Positions 12,055-27,989 of a stretch of DNA of 64,000 nucleotides are shown in pieces (position 1 is the stretch's first letter; each line of letters opens with the position of its first letter). A program made the translations under genes and the position numbers. The stretch spans positions 28,995,716-29,059,715 of the forward strand of contig CM060850.1 of the NCBI GenBank assembly GCA_030737835.1, read 5' to 3'. Origin of the DNA: Acorus gramineus (Eukaryota; Streptophyta; Magnoliopsida; Acorales; Acoraceae). The notes under the pieces are model-generated. The model did no database searches. It saw only the letters and a program-made list of their open reading frames with translations, and was not told where the DNA came from.

Positions 12055-15000
12055 TAATGATATGATGCGGTCCATGCGGATCACAGCATATACGTCCTTT
12101 AAAGAGATATATGCATCAGTAAAGAAAGCATACACCCCATTTGAAGGTATTTCACGTCCTTTAAAGAGGTATATGCGTCAGTAAAGAAAGCATATACCTC
12201 ATTAAAGTATTACATACCTCATTGAAATTACATGATCAACAATATCATCAACGAGGTATATGCTTTATTTACAGATGCATATACCTCTTTAAAGGAGGTA
12301 TACACGCGGATTGCATATTATCATTCAACTATATTATATGAGTAATGATATGGTGCGGTCCATGCGGTCCGTGCGAACCACGCATATACCTCTCTTATCG
12401 AGGTATATACGTCGATAGAGAAAGCATATCAACTTTTTGAAGCATATACATCGCTACGCTATATGCTTTCTTTATCGATACTATACCTCGATAAGGAAGG
12501 TATATATGTGGTTCGCACAGATCGCACGGACCGCATATCGCATATTATCACTCAACTCTATGGGTAATAATATGGTGCGGTCCGTGCGAACCACGCATAT
12601 ACCTCTCTTATAGAGGTATATACGTCGATAGAGAAAGCATATCAACTTTTTGAAGCATATACATCACTGCGCTATATGCTTTCATTATCGATGTTATACC
12701 TCGATAAGGAAGGTATCGCACAGATCGCACGGACCGCATATTATCATTCACCATACCACCTTCATTCATAATTAATAACTTGGGTACAATACCAACAGTA
12801 AAGAAAAGTAACGGAAAAGAACAAGGAATGTATACTTAAAAGAATGGAAATGTAATTGTAATTTATAGACACCAACAACATCAAAATAGATTGTTCTGAT
12901 CATTTTTTGTTTCTATTAATCAGTCACTGTTAAATAAAAATGGGTTTGGGGACAACTTGTAATTGTCTTTGTTTTTACTCATCATTGGCCATAACAAGAT
13001 AGATGAATTGGGTCTTTTTTCTAATTTATCCCTCATGAATTAGGAAAAGATCACCAGAATTGCTCTCCTAATTAGCATCTTTTCTTCTCCATTCAAAGTA
13101 TAGAGAGGGAGAGCATCTCCATGATATCACCAATACAAATTCCATATAGGGTTAAGAAGACACCAACAAAGACGTGCATTTTTATATTTAAAGAAACATG
13201 ATTTTTTTTTTTTTTTTTGAAGAAAGACATACTGATTAGAGAATCCAGAAAACTATTACCTCTTACATAGACAAAAGATGCACGATGGGGAAGTTTCTCG
13301 AATGAACAAGGAGTGCAAAGTGATGGATCAGAACCATCAACATCTTTGTATGTTCCAACAGGGCACTCCTGAAAGGATCAAACAAACCACATGTTATTAG
13401 AACTGGTGTAAGCTAAGAATGTGTGTAAAACAACCACATGAAATTAGACTTGGTGTAAGCCAAGAATAGGTTAACTGCAAATAAACAATATTGTCTTGAC
13501 TGAAGTAGCCTCCACAGACGAGTAAAAAAATATCTCCAGTATAGCATATAACTATTCTGATCTTAAAAAGTCTTCTCCAATATATCCATCAAAATAGTTT
13601 AAAACCACCACGTATAACAACTAGAACTGGTGCAAGCCAAGAATAGGTTTAGCCCTAACAAACAATATTGTCTTGCCTGAAGTAGCTGCCACAGACAAGT
13701 AAAAAAAAAAAAATCTATCTGATTCTGACCAACTAGAGAGAAGCCTTGTCCAATATATCCATTTTACGAAAGCATATGTATATCTCGGGGGACAGAACAA
13801 TAATTTATTAAGGTTTAACATATCGTATATGGTCACACGATGTAAATTTGTACTAGACAAGAGACAACTGTCTGTTTAGGACTGGAGTGGTTGTTTTTGA
13901 CCCACTGTCACTCATGCAAGCCCATTCGATGGAATGGAATTTCAAATTGATGTCAAAATCATGTCCAATATATATAAAAATTTAAAAAATCTGTGCCTGT
14001 AACATTGACCAAACAAGCTGCCCAAACTAACCAACAAAGTGTTCCCATTCTTCTAAATGGGCAACATTTATTATGACACATGCTTCTAATTTTTTATTCT
14101 CTTTTATTCAATAAAGTTGATAATGGAAGAGAAATAGCAATTTCCAATACTGAAATGGATAATCAACATAGAATGATAGAATGCACTTCAAAGAAGGGAA
14201 ATTACAACCAAGCAAAAGTGAAAATAACCAAGTTTGCTTGGCCAGGAGAAAGCGGAAACAAATTACACAATATACCATGATACCCAACATGCATATTCAT
14301 TTGTTATACATCATAGAGATTGTAAAGAACTGAGTAGACACCAGATAGTTGATTATTACCAAATAATTAGAATCCAAAATTTATTCAATTTAAGAAAAAA
14401 GCAAAAAAAAGAAAAGAGTGTATGTATGTCCGGGGATATTTAAATTATAATAATAATGAGGGGACTGCTAGCTACACAGGTGTACTTGCAAAAGCTGAAA
14501 GCAAAATCCATGACATCTGTGTAGCTTCCTAAATAGCGTGCTATATATTATAATAAATATAGCACACTATTCTAGTTGTCCCCAAGTAGATGTCCAGGGA
14601 TATTTATTATAATATAGCAAAATCCATTATAATATAGCACACTATTCTAGTTCTTACAAGGTGAATTGGGACACAAATGTAATAACATTTACTCTACATG
14701 ACACTATTTCTTCACTTATCAAAAAACAAAACAACAAGTAGATAATAAAAAATTCAGTTATAAGTGATACAGAGTTGATCTTTTGAAAGATCACTTAATG
14801 CAGACTTACACTGCAGAATGTGCCGTAAAGCCCTTTTGGACACTTCTTTCCTGTAATTGTACCTTCCCCTCCATGCTGACCACCATTGCTTCCTAAACCC
14901 CCACTGTTGTTGATGAGAAATAAAATGTCATAATGATGAACATCACTTTGGAATATGTTACAAGTTGGATGTACATACAAAACCAACAGTCCAAATTATT

Positions 15001-18000
15001 TTTTTGAAATTAAATGTTAGCCTTTACTAGTTGGTGAACAAGAAGTACAAAGCCATGGAGGACCAACAGTCCAAATTATGGCATAACAAAAATGAAAGCC
15101 ACTTGTTATTTGAGAAGCATCATTCCCGGTTCCCATCATCATGGTGAGATTCATAGCAGATTGGGACTAGCTTTACAAATTTCATTTGGTTAGTTCCGCA
15201 TTAGTCATTCTGGATCAAGGAGGATCTCAAATAGGATTAATTTCACATGTTAGTGAAGAACAAGGGTAGGTAACTTTATACCTAGTTGGGATGCATTACA
15301 ATGGATATAAATCTTTCAACATGCACATTGTATAATACAAAGTTCAGAAAATTTGATCACTTAAAAATGTCTCAATTTTTATATGTCCCACGGACCTTCT
15401 GGGAACATTACTAAGTACTGCAGAAAAGACGAGGAAGTTAAACTGAAGTTCTATCCGTCCAATTTTTATTGCTTATTTGGATGGATTAGAATTCATACTT
15501 GTTGATTATTTGATATGGTGATCAAGATGTAGTAGTGCCTGACCATATATTACGCTGAACAGACTAGATTGAATACAGTAGTATATTTCATAACCAGTGT
15601 GTCGTATGTGGCCACAAACTCTAAAACTGCATATATTGTTGCTATACGTGTAGCTGTCCTTTTTATATTTTTTATTTGCTGCAATCCTCTTCGTCTTACG
15701 TTTTGTCCAAGTATAACTCTTCTTATATAAATATGCTCTTGCTTCAACCAATTATTCCAAAATTTGAACTAATAGAAGACAATCAACAAAGTTATCAATG
15801 CAATTATTCAAAATTTGAACTAATAGACACAACTGATGATCAGATATTTAATGACAAAGATTGCAACAATTATCAAAATCTTTATAATGAAATTGTTTCC
15901 AAAAAGAGACAATCAGCACGTTGAAAGAAACAAGTTTTACATATCTATGTGATTGTGCCAGATTGGAGCTAATACATGTAATTAATGTTAATGACAAATA
16001 TTTCAGACAATCACCAACTGATTGATGGGATGTGTATGGCTTCAAATACAAGAACAACAGGTTCACAATTTGTCAAAAGGACTATAAAAAAAGCAGTAAA
16101 CACTGAATATACAACATTTAATGCAGGAAGTTTTCAAAAACACACTTAATGCAGGAAAATAGAAGCAAAAAATTGCACATGAAAAGCATGCAGCCACATA
16201 AACCATTAATGCGGTACATTTAAGGTTTGAAGGAAAAACAGAATATGTGGTTTCACTGTTTTCACGATTATGTTCATACTATATCTTATTCCAAGGAAAT
16301 GTGGTACAGAATACTGTTTCTGTACTCCAGAAAGTCAAGCATTATATAAGGATGATGAATTTATATAATAAAGTGGTTCTATTGATTGATATCATGAGAA
16401 TGTTAAGTTACCTCGTGTTTATTGAGCCATTAATTGTGGCAATCTGAACGTATTCATCTCCAGTTGCTATATTGGACCAATGAAGATGGACTCTTCCACC
16501 ACCTCCACCGCCTCCACCAACTGGGCCTCCACTACCTCCGGTGATGGTTAAGGATGAATTATCACCTAGTACTAAAACTTGAAGAAAAAGAAGAATTGTC
16601 CCACCAGAGCCACCGCCAAGCCCACCCACCAAAGTACCATTAGAGTTTATTTTTGCTTCTCTGTAGCTTTGACCATCAGCTTTCAATGACCCATAAATTT
16701 CCAATCTTGACAGTGGCCATTTGAGGGAACCCATCACTGAGGTGAAGAAATAAGAGATGGGAGAACAAAATAAAAAACTTTCACATACAGAAATCTTTTA
16801 TAGATTTAGCAGTCCAAGGCTAAAAATATATTCCAGAAATGATCCATTTAACACCAAAACAAAACGCACCACTATAGTTACAGGGATGACTGTAAATTAG
16901 TATGGATTATATGCTTGCTCATATTTTAGGCAACATAAAAACATTACTAAAGAGAGTAAAAATATGTGTCTAAACTCTAAAATGTGTCATCCTATGATAA
17001 ATGAACCCCAACTACCTTATTTTGTGCCAAATAAAAACAATTAGTGATTAGATCACTGTCACGGAAAATTTCCAAGCTCTATTTAATTATTATTCACAAT
17101 GACAAATATATCATTAATATGTCAGTTATCACAGAGAAAAATAAATCAGAAAGTGCCATATTACATGAAAGGTTGACGCCCATCCATCTAAAATGATATA
17201 ATTGTGCTCTGATCCTTGATGGAAAGATCTTCAGCATGTTTATATATGTGTAACATTGTTTTCTAACAATCCTAGAGTAGACATTAAAAACCAAAGCTAA
17301 GCTCTAATGTGTGTGTGTGTGTGTGTGTGTGTTTAAAAACAAAAAAGCAAAATCCCATCCTGCACCCTACAAACGTATTGCTGTTTTATAAGCCTAAATT
17401 CTCTAACGGAGGTTCATGAAGAGGCCCTATGGGGATAAACTCTCTTTAGGTATTAACATTACAAAGTCAGGAAAAATAGTCTACCCAACCACCTCTTGGG
17501 AGGTTGATAGAGGTACCCCCTCTTCAACGAACGTACCTACATTCGAGTCTTGCTTATGTTGATAGGAGAAAATTTGACCAGGAAAATAAAAAACATAAAA
17601 ATATAACAAAATATTACCAATAAAAAAAATACAAAATAGCCAATGAAACTACATAATAAAAGGACAAAATCCCCAAAAAAGAAAACATTGTATGACTAAG
17701 ATGTCTAGTATCCGAGGATGTTAAAGCTCTCTCAACAATTGGTTTTTTCTCCACTTAAGTAAATGCTGAAATTGAGTCATGGTAACACACCCAAGAGAAG
17801 CAAAAGTGATGTTCAGAATATGAACACAAGGACCTGACAACTAGCTACAACCATAATCATAACTGGAAAAGTCAAAGTCTGATAAGCATTGAAATATGAC
17901 AGCCATGCTTATACCAACCACTGGTTTCACACTGAAATGGCAATATGGTACTTATTGTTTAGTGTTTAACTGTTTATCTCTTCGGATGACTAACATGGAT

Positions 18001-21000
18001 TCATACTGCTAGCTCAAGAATCCCCCAACAAAACTATTAAAAGGGATTGTTATTGCAGATTTGCAAAGTCAGAGAGAAAGCATCACCTATCATTCCCCCT
18101 CCGGCAATGTTGTCAGAGAATTCATTGGAGCCTCCATTACCACTCCCTAGCTCACATGGAAGATTAGCATCACCATATTGTAGGCCACCTTGACTTACTA
18201 ATCCATTGTATATGCCTGTACCACCTTTCCCTCCATGTCCAGCACCTCCTCCAGCTCCATGTTTTGAAAAGTTTCCTTTGCCGACACCATCTCTGCAGCC
18301 TAAAAAATGGAAACTCAAGATAAGAAAATGAGAAAAATAATTCAGATTCATGCAATTGGTGGAAGGTTCACATAAATTGTTTGGCTGAGCCATAATGATG
18401 CAAAACATAATTGCACAAACCCTATATGGGACTTGACCATAGAAACAGAAAGTTAAACTGCAAATTAGAGAATTCTGGATCACCTAATTCTGATGCGCTT
18501 ATCATGCCATCAGCATCGATTATAACAGTCCTTGATCTGTGAATGTGAATAATGCTTCCTTTAATAAGCCCATTAACAGTAAGGTCCTCGACACGGCATA
18601 TCTGCCAAAATATAATTTGACATTTCTTTAATAGTGAAAGAAATAAATTATTGTAGGATAAAAGTACAGTTACAGCTATGCTATGTCACGAGATTAGACT
18701 TGAGAGATGCCCATAGGTTATGAAAGAAGGCATCATATACTTGATGAGATAATCAGCCCCAAGGAACCATGGTAAAATAAAAGATAACTAAGAAGTATTA
18801 TGTATTGTATGCAACAATTATAAAAAACTGAATTTTGTATAGCCATGACAAATAAAACTAGCTTAAATTTACATAATAACCTCAGAATCTAATGGTGCAA
18901 CAAATATTCATTGTATACAATTAATAAGAAACTTCTTGTATTGAGTGAGGAGATTAAATGTGATGCTTCCTTGTGGTTGGTTCTTTTTTGTTTTTTGTTT
19001 TTTATTTGTCAGATGGGTTATTTCCCATAATTTTTTTAAATAATGGAGAACATCCAAAAGAAAAAGAAATTGTAATTGACTGGGCAAGTTTTCTGGGTAG
19101 TGTGATCCGGAGGAGGACTCAGGGAGTTCAGTGAATTGTATGCAAGATTTACAGTGGATGAAGGAACTTTGGGGTGGGTATGCAGGAAGTTTGTGTGCTT
19201 TTTCTTTAAGGATTAGGGTTCATTGTCCCAATGAGCCCTCTGATTCTTTCCATGGGTGGGAGGAGAACCTCTTGTACTGATTCTTTATTCATACTGATAT
19301 AAATTGGAAGCACCATCCACTTTCAAGAAAAACACAATTTATAAGAACCTGGAATTTTGGCCACCAAACAATTTCATTCCAACATTTCTCAGAGATTAAA
19401 CATGGGAATGCAAGAGCTTCTCAGAACTCATGACAAACATTAGATGACACCAAAAAGCCCCACTTAAAGTAGATCATAGAAATTACAAATCCAATCAAGC
19501 ACAATTAATAATCTGTACATCCGTATAAATTTAGAGAAACTAATAAAAGACAAGCCAAAGTTTCTAAATTAGAACTCTGAAGTAACATGGAAAACTGGAA
19601 TCATACCACAAAATACCACACTGATCGGAGGGTCCCCTTAGGAGGCCCTTTTCTTTTTCCTTTTGTTTCTTATTGGAGATTGTAAGTCTCCCATTTTTTT
19701 GCTTTTTGAGAAAAGATGGCCATTTGACTCCTCTTTTCTTTAATTGGTCTCACCATATTGGTTAATTTGTGGTGGTACAAAAAAAAGTTCAGAATACGAA
19801 AAGGAATTAACCAATGGCATGCCACACTCAGTTGGTAACCAGTCAGAATGAATAAGGTAAATTTTCGTAACATATTTAAATTTGTAATCGATAAATAAAT
19901 TGAATCACAAGGGAGACATTTAAATTGATAAAATATCAGGGCATCCACAATAGACACTTGGAAAAATATGGGTTCTTTATTTAAAAAAAAAAGTAATTTT
20001 TTTATAATGTTCAGTAAAATGAACCCAACACAACATTTTTTCAAATGGAAGGAGGGTTTTACTAAGGGCATTTTTGAAAAAGAGATGGCATGTGGAATTT
20101 TGGGTTCAAAGAAAAATCCGTAATAAAATTGTGGTAGGCTGCCAAACGTATCACAAAGAAAGAAAAAAAATCAAACTTGAGAAAACTGAATTCTAAGGGT
20201 TTATCTGACAGAAATAATAACAGGGTATCTCTCTTTTTGAACCATTTGACCATGCATCATGGATCGTGGTAGTTAAGTATGAAAAGCTCCCCTGTGAATT
20301 TTTTTTTTTTTAAAAAAAAAAGAAGAAAGAAAAGAGATAAGGCTAAAGCCCTAAACTAAACAAATGAATAAAAATATAAGGATCAACTTAAACAGCATCC
20401 TTGCATTTCAAACTTCACCCTGGAGAAATAATCAGCCTGCCCACATGGTTTTTTTACCCAAAAAAAAAAGATATGGAAAATAAAAACAAAATCCTTGTAA
20501 TTTAAAGTTTGGCCTTAAGACGACCTAACTCTGAACACAAAACAAAACATAGGAAGTTCAGCTTCTAGAATACTGAACTTTCACATAATCCATTCTGCCA
20601 CTTGGAGTCACTTTTCTGAAGAGGGGACTTACATAACCCCCAATTGAACTCAGGGCAGTTTTGTAAAATGTTCAGAAATGAAGTTAAATATAATAAATGA
20701 TATTTTTTAGGAGCAAAAAAGAAAGAAGGGGGCGGGATATAAGATACATTCCCATCCATTTCACAACTTAAAGCCCTTCCCTCACGCGACAAAAGAGGAA
20801 CCCCCCCCCCCCTCCTTCCAATTACAATATCATCAGCCTTTAATAGATGATGAGCTCATTCCTAAGGAAACAAACCACCCAAGACCAAGTATTCTCTATG
20901 TAACATACAACTCTGTTGAATAATTTTTTGTAATTTAGTAAATGATATTGAAAATGTATTTATTTATATAAAAAAAAAACACTGAAAAACAGCAAGCAAA

Positions 21001-24000
21001 CTTTTATGAGCAAACTTTAACTAAATGTTCACATCATTGCATGCACTGAGACGATTTACCAAACAAAATACAAAGAGAACAACAGGAACTGCAGAGTATT
21101 CAGAAGCAACAAAATTAAAAAGAATGATCTGATCTGAGTCACACAGAATTTTTACTTGTAGTGTAAAAGATAGTGAATTATTGAAGTGGCAGTCTTCAGG
21201 TGGCATTATCAACTCCTCTGGGCACTTTTGACTTCCACAGCAGGATGATGTTGCCCTGATCAATAACCATGGCTTAGAAGTGGACCAATAACAAACAAAT
21301 ATACATTAAAAATAAACAACCATCACCCACTCACAAGCTGCTATCTAGTTTATTATCCAGTGGTGCTTGAAGCACGGAACCAGGTCCAACCTGATTTAGT
21401 GAACATAAGAAACGAAATGATCAAAACATTAAAAGAACATCCCAAAGATTTAAACCAATGATAAGGTGTTCTAATAAACAAATATTTCCACCCAGTTTTA
21501 GTTGATGAATCAATTTGATAACGAAGGGAATGGAAATAAAGTCGGTACCGAGAATCCCATAATTAATGATGTATGGCTATAATTTATATAAGAACAGACT
21601 TGAGTGAAGTTTCCCACTGAACAAGCAAGAGATCATCAGTAATTCAGTAGACACTTTCCTGTTAATGGAAAGGGTCGCCAATATGCCTATCGAAACAATG
21701 AAGTAAATCATGGCCAACACTAACTTTGTTTTGGGATTTATAAACCTAATATTGGAAACCACAGCCTCTAAACATCCCTCATTCAGATATGAAGGCAAAT
21801 GTATAATTCATCATTATTAGCAGATTTAGACACTGTAAGCATCATGAATGCTTTCTGATGTGATGCAACTCTGACTTGGAAGAATATATCAGTGATTCCA
21901 ATATCAAAAGCAACAGGCATACCTACTTCCACACATTCAGCAGTTACCAGCATTACAACTGAAGGCTCAAAACAAAATCTTACAGTTATGTTATAGAATA
22001 GAGACAAGAAAAGTCGCTGCCCTTTGATGGCATCACCATGGCCTGATAATTTCAGTAGCCCTTGACCAGATACACCCAAGTTTGCATTCGATGAGATGAT
22101 GGAATTTTGCTGCAACAGATCAAAAGTAACAACAATTAAACAAAGAAATTTATGAATGCATCATCATATGCGACCAGAAAATTTCCAAATCACCATACCC
22201 TGAGAACGACAAGATTCCTAGCTTCAAGCAAAGATGTATTCACTTCATCATGGTCACCACCGTTGATGAGAATTTTTGCATTCCACATTAAGAGCATTTT
22301 TACATACATTCTTAATGCACCATAAACCTTCAACCAAACAGGATGTCCTTTAGATATAATCTTTCAAAAGAAGTCCAGATATTAAAAAACATATGTTTGC
22401 CAGATTCCAAAAGTATAGCATACATTGACAAAAATAAAACCCACTAAAAATAGAGAGGAAGCTATCAGATCAGAATGAAACACCTCCACATGCAGTTAGA
22501 ATATAGTGCTACAAGTCATTTGATCATCACCAATGAGGAAACCTCGAACAAAATCATGATCTATATTTCTATTGTTACAAAAATATTTTAAGTTATAGTT
22601 ATCATAATATCGAATTTCATGTGCATAATCGTGTAGAAAAAGTCCTGCATCCATCTTACCAAGATTAAATTTTCAAAGACTATTGTCTAAATCAAATTCA
22701 TCAAAGCTCTCCTTTCAATCACTTCCATTTCCCATGAAACTTCCATCAGTCTTCTTTTCAACAGAACTTTTCTACACTGCTCTTATTCTTCCTAACTAAA
22801 AACATTTCAATTAACTCTGTTTGGGCTTTTCCTACAGACGAACTTACCAGCTTTTCCTAAGAAACTATATGCATTTCAATAAACACCTTTTGGGATTTTC
22901 CAAAAAACTCACTTTACCTTCTACGCGAACACATGCACATGGAGAAATTTAAAAACAATCATGTGCGCATGGCAGCGCATCTACAGAACAAACTTGATAA
23001 GCAATCAGATCCAGACAAAACAATAATGGTAAAAGATGATATTCTGCATTCCAACTGCCTTCAATAGAGACACAAATCAGTTGCTGGAGATCAATGGGAC
23101 AGTTATACCAATATTCCTATAAACGGTACAACCTCACATAAACATTAAACTAATGATTAACAATAATATAAGATCCATCAACATAAAACATCTTAAAGTC
23201 CCATAAAACATTTCCAGATTGGTTTTTGATCTTGAAGTTTGGACCCCCGAATGGGTTCTACTTGAAACTTGAACCTGATGTGACCCTCATTGGGTTTGGT
23301 GGGCTGGGTCAGGTCACCACAGGAAACCTCATCGATTGCCATCCCTAATCGAGAGGCCAGCAGATCCAAAAGAGTTTGGTGATTTGATAAATTCATACTA
23401 GATATTATCGGACCAAAATTGGAAAGGGCTGTAGTTTTTATTTGGATCCTTGGGGTGAATAAGGCAGGCTTCTTTTTTTTTTTTTGAAGTCTTCTCCTGA
23501 TAGCCCTTTTGCTTCTTTACTCCTTTGTGGAGATCCCTCTTCTCCTTTCTTGTTCAAGTGGCAACATTTTTAATATGATTGCTGCCATCTTTCCTTAACA
23601 AAAAAAAAAATATGTAAAGAATTGCCATTGTATCCTTTTGTCACGGTTAACAACTAAAATTTGTCCAGATATCCTTTTGTGATGGTTAACAACTAAACTT
23701 TGTCCAGTGATTTCTCACTGTCCCTAAATCTAACTCGATTCCATAATTCTGATAACTCAAATCGTCCGTGTAAGATAAACAACCATGATGGCTTTTATCC
23801 TATTTCTTCAACTTCTGATCATGCATCGGCTGTTTGAGTCGGTGTTTATTGACCAAAAGTGAAGTGCAGCTAGTAAAAACCAATCTAAAAGTATAGACAC
23901 TCGCTCTATGAGGTGTTGATGAAATAGGGTTTTGTTTAAATTATGTGGTATGCAGAGTTAGGTAGGGTTCTGTGGCTCTCAAACAACGCAGGCATGGGTT

Positions 24001-27000
24001 TTCAGTTCCAAAAATTGAGTTGGGAAGGGTCAGGTGTGAGGAGATATGTTTTGGGGTTCGCTCTGGTTCGAGTAAGCCAAACCAAACCTAAACCCAGTGC
24101 ATTCCCAATTTCCCATCCTTACTCAATTCACACAAAATAACCAAATTTCTAATTAAGGTAAATTTTGTATGGAACACATTCTGAGCAATGGTATCTATAA
24201 ATATATTATCATCATTGCTTGAGATATATATATCAATATTTGGTCAACACTGAAACTCATATAATAAAGAATTTTAAGATAAATTACAAAGTAGAAAATA
24301 GATCGAATCAATAAGAACCAATAGCATCAGATGTTAATAAATGTACACCAAAAACTTGAAACAGAAATCATCAATGCATTCCTAGAAGAATCTAAAAAAG
24401 CTTCTGCCAAGATCAATCATCAAAGTAAGACCTACAAAGACAATTGGCTATAATCAATACAGCACACCTTTAACATAGAATCTCTCATTAAAAGCTCTTC
24501 TGCGACTAGTTCAAATTCTGAGACTGGATAATCAGAAAGTCCAAATGTTATGCTACCTCCATCAAGTACACTGATCTGGCCTCGCACCTTCATAACCAAA
24601 TATCTGTAAGATGAGACAGAAAAGGCGGGAACCGCATTGCTAGAAATCACTAAAATATATTTACATTATTTAAACATCCACAGTTTGAGACACCTGATAT
24701 AACTGAATTTACAAGTAAATGAATACAATGCATGATATTCAAAATAACAGTAAGAGGAATAACAGAGATCAACCTTCCAACATTCCATCCCTTTTAGCCC
24801 AGATAAACAAATGGTGAAAAAAATAGTTTTAATAAAATATCATAATACAAGGAAATTGTTTTATAAAATAAATGTATTTACAGAAGCAATAAATGTGCAA
24901 AGAAACAACTTGAATGGAAGAAAAAAATATAGACCATGCATGAAAGAATTTGATGGAGGTAGGTTTATCAGACGAATTCATGGATAAATGCATGTGTTGC
25001 AAAAAGCTAGATAAGGGGGCAAAAAGGGCAACCTTATTGACAAATATAATAACACAGTTTTCTTCAGGGGAAAAAAACGCAGTTTATAAAAATGAAAATG
25101 CAAATAATTTTTTAGCAAGAATTGCTGATGAACATCTAAAGTGATTGGCTTGTACAGTACACTTGCATGTCCAAGAATACTATCTACCCACAAAGGGTGA
25201 AAGCCATATAATATATTCCTAATATAAAATCTATTATTGTGGTGTTTAAAAAGTTACTTCATAATGTCACTTTCTTACCAAAAAAATTGCAGGATAATGT
25301 TCAAAAATTCATGTCACTATGTTCAGTGAATGGGCATTTTTGAAGAAGAATGTTCAAGCAATCAGATAGTTCCATCTCCTTTTGATAAAGTTCACATTAA
25401 GTAATTATATCAAGAAGTTCAATTCTTTCAAACAATTGAATGACCTAAAGATAGTTTCCCCATGTGTGTCTGCAAATCAAAATAATATGATATTCTGCTG
25501 AAACAATAAACTCCTAGGAATCAGTTAGGTAAAATTTAGGCATAAAGGTTTAATGATATCCAATAATGGATATATAGTCTTGTTATAATGATGTCATAAT
25601 TATTGACGTCATTCCCCCAACCTCTGAAATAGCATGGTGTTTCATCCAATAAACTACAAATGCTAATGAACCAAGTTTTCATCAGCCAGTAAGCAATATG
25701 CACCTCCAAAGAGGTCTGGGTTCACACCAACCCTGAAGTGCGTGAGTGCCCAGGGTAGGGACTCCCATGACCTTGGCCTCAATTCATCAAACATGAAGCT
25801 TCAATAGAAAAAAGTACATTACAATTGACCTTGTATTTTCAAGTTTCTTATCTTGTTCAATTTACAATCCAATAACATTAAGTTATAGATTCAAATGAGT
25901 GATGCAAACTGTAATGAATATAATTGACTAATAAAATGAGCCTTCCAGAAATCATCTGAGGTAGGTGTTACAGGTTTTAAAAAATCAAGGACAGGGTTTA
26001 GAATTGCAGTTTGTCTTTATCAATGAGTCCAAGGTACAAAAAAGTGCATTGAAGTGGGTACCAACAATCAGTGTCAGTCAAGTTCTAATGGTAATGCACC
26101 TGATGTACCTGCACTGTGCGAGCAACTGTAGAGAAAAGAGGAGGGATGAAGCTTAAATCTTTCTAAAAAATGGGAGGTTCTCGTAAATAAAGGATACAGA
26201 GAGAAAGATTTACTGGGGTCAGTTACAATAATTAGGAGCATGTTAATGATCAAGATTCCAAAAAAGAAAATCAGATCATTCATGTGTCAGGCAAAAGCTC
26301 ATAATATACATGAAAATAGACATTCATCAGCTTCCAACATATGGTAAGATGATGTTATAAAAAAAGAGGAGTTTTTTATCAAAAAAATACGACATTTAGT
26401 GGGATGGGTTACAATAAAGAGGACCATGTTAATGAGCAAGAGTTCAAAAAAGAGAATCAGATCATAAAAGTGTGTGTGAAAATAGGCAGTCATTAGTTTC
26501 CAACATATTGTAAGATGTAGCCCACCAACCTGCACTCTGGTCCAAAGAAGAGGAACCAAAGCTTTTGCATTGTTCTCCACATAAACATTTGACCAAAGAG
26601 GACGAGTAGGAAAATCCAACAGTGGAGTTTCTGTCAGGGTCGTAATATTCCCATTGCTCACTCTGAGACTAAGGAGGGCTTTATCATATGCTGTACCAGC
26701 CGCACCCGAATTCCCAGGACAGCCAATACTCTCACCACCTGGTCCAAAATTATGTTTATGATGAACAAAGGCAATACAAATTTCCTTGAAACCATACCAA
26801 TACTAATAATACATTCAAGAACTTCAACTCAGGAATACTGGTCCTAATTGCTCGTTTAGTTGTTGGGATGTATTCGTTGTTTAAGCCTGATTAACCATTT
26901 CTACTAAAAATTTCCTCATACTTATCTATAAATGTAGATTTCTAGTCCTAAAAATCATGTCAATAAAATGAATCATTGCATATATCAATATATCATGCTT

Positions 27001-27956
27001 CATTTCAAAAGGCAGGGGATAAAATCTACATTTAGCGAGGAGCTCACAATGAGAGAGAAAAATTCAAAATATAGTACATCAATTTTGGTGATTAAGCACA
27101 TATGCAACAAAGCTAAAAGAAAATTTGAACTAAAAATCAGCACCCTGTGGAATGCACATGTTCAGATATTGAACTTACTCAAATGGCAGTTAGTTGAATG
27201 ATTAACTCAAGCTAAATAATAAACCAGGATGACTAGCTTTTACATGCAACAGAACAATTATTAGACAACCATATTTGTGCATCAAAATCTGTATGAATGA
27301 AATGTCGTATTTACCATTTCATGGAATTTCTAATTGGATGGAGATGAACAACTTGTGACCACTGAACAGATGTATGTTTTGCCATTACAAGCTCAAAAGG
27401 TAGGTTGTTCAAATTTTGGTTTAAACAGTGATATTTCTATCCACATAACAGAACTCACATATTCCATACAAGTAATTAATATCTTCGATTCTGTCTAGCT
27501 AAAGTAGAAAGAGTAGTAAATTGCTCCGCATTTTACAATTTGAAGTTATGTGAATCAATGAGATTCAAAAACCCTCAAAAGACGCTAGAATATGAAGTTA
27601 TGCTTCCATTAAATTGACATACAAATATGCAGTCAGAACAAACCATGCACAATGATTTTTACATCTTGTTTACTGTAACAGTCCAATGAAATCCTTCCAC
27701 CACCACCTCCACCCCACCCCCTCCCACCAGCAGCACTGATGATTCCATTTCCCCTCCTGAAACATAAGATACAATAACATAAATGTAGTGCGAGATTACA
27801 GACCAAATTTGAAAAACTAATGTTGCTGCAAGCTTTAAACCGCATACTGATTTAACAATTCTAAAATCTATAATGTATCAACCAAACAAATATTCATAAT
27901 TCCCTAAATCAAAAGAACAATAACTAATGGTTTGTCACTGTCCATCTCTTTACAGA

Positions 27957-27989
<33 letters not shown>

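Noticed and set aside
18985-19330. Stretch in intron 8 with RT-like tail text (AACCTCTTGTACTGATTC)
   Set aside because: It looked like a LINE 3' end, but no reverse-transcriptase frame or poly-A could be read.
25690-25800. Box-B-like GGGTTCACACCAACCC, possible SINE remnant
   Set aside because: Only the B-box-like word is convincing; head and tail could not be defined.
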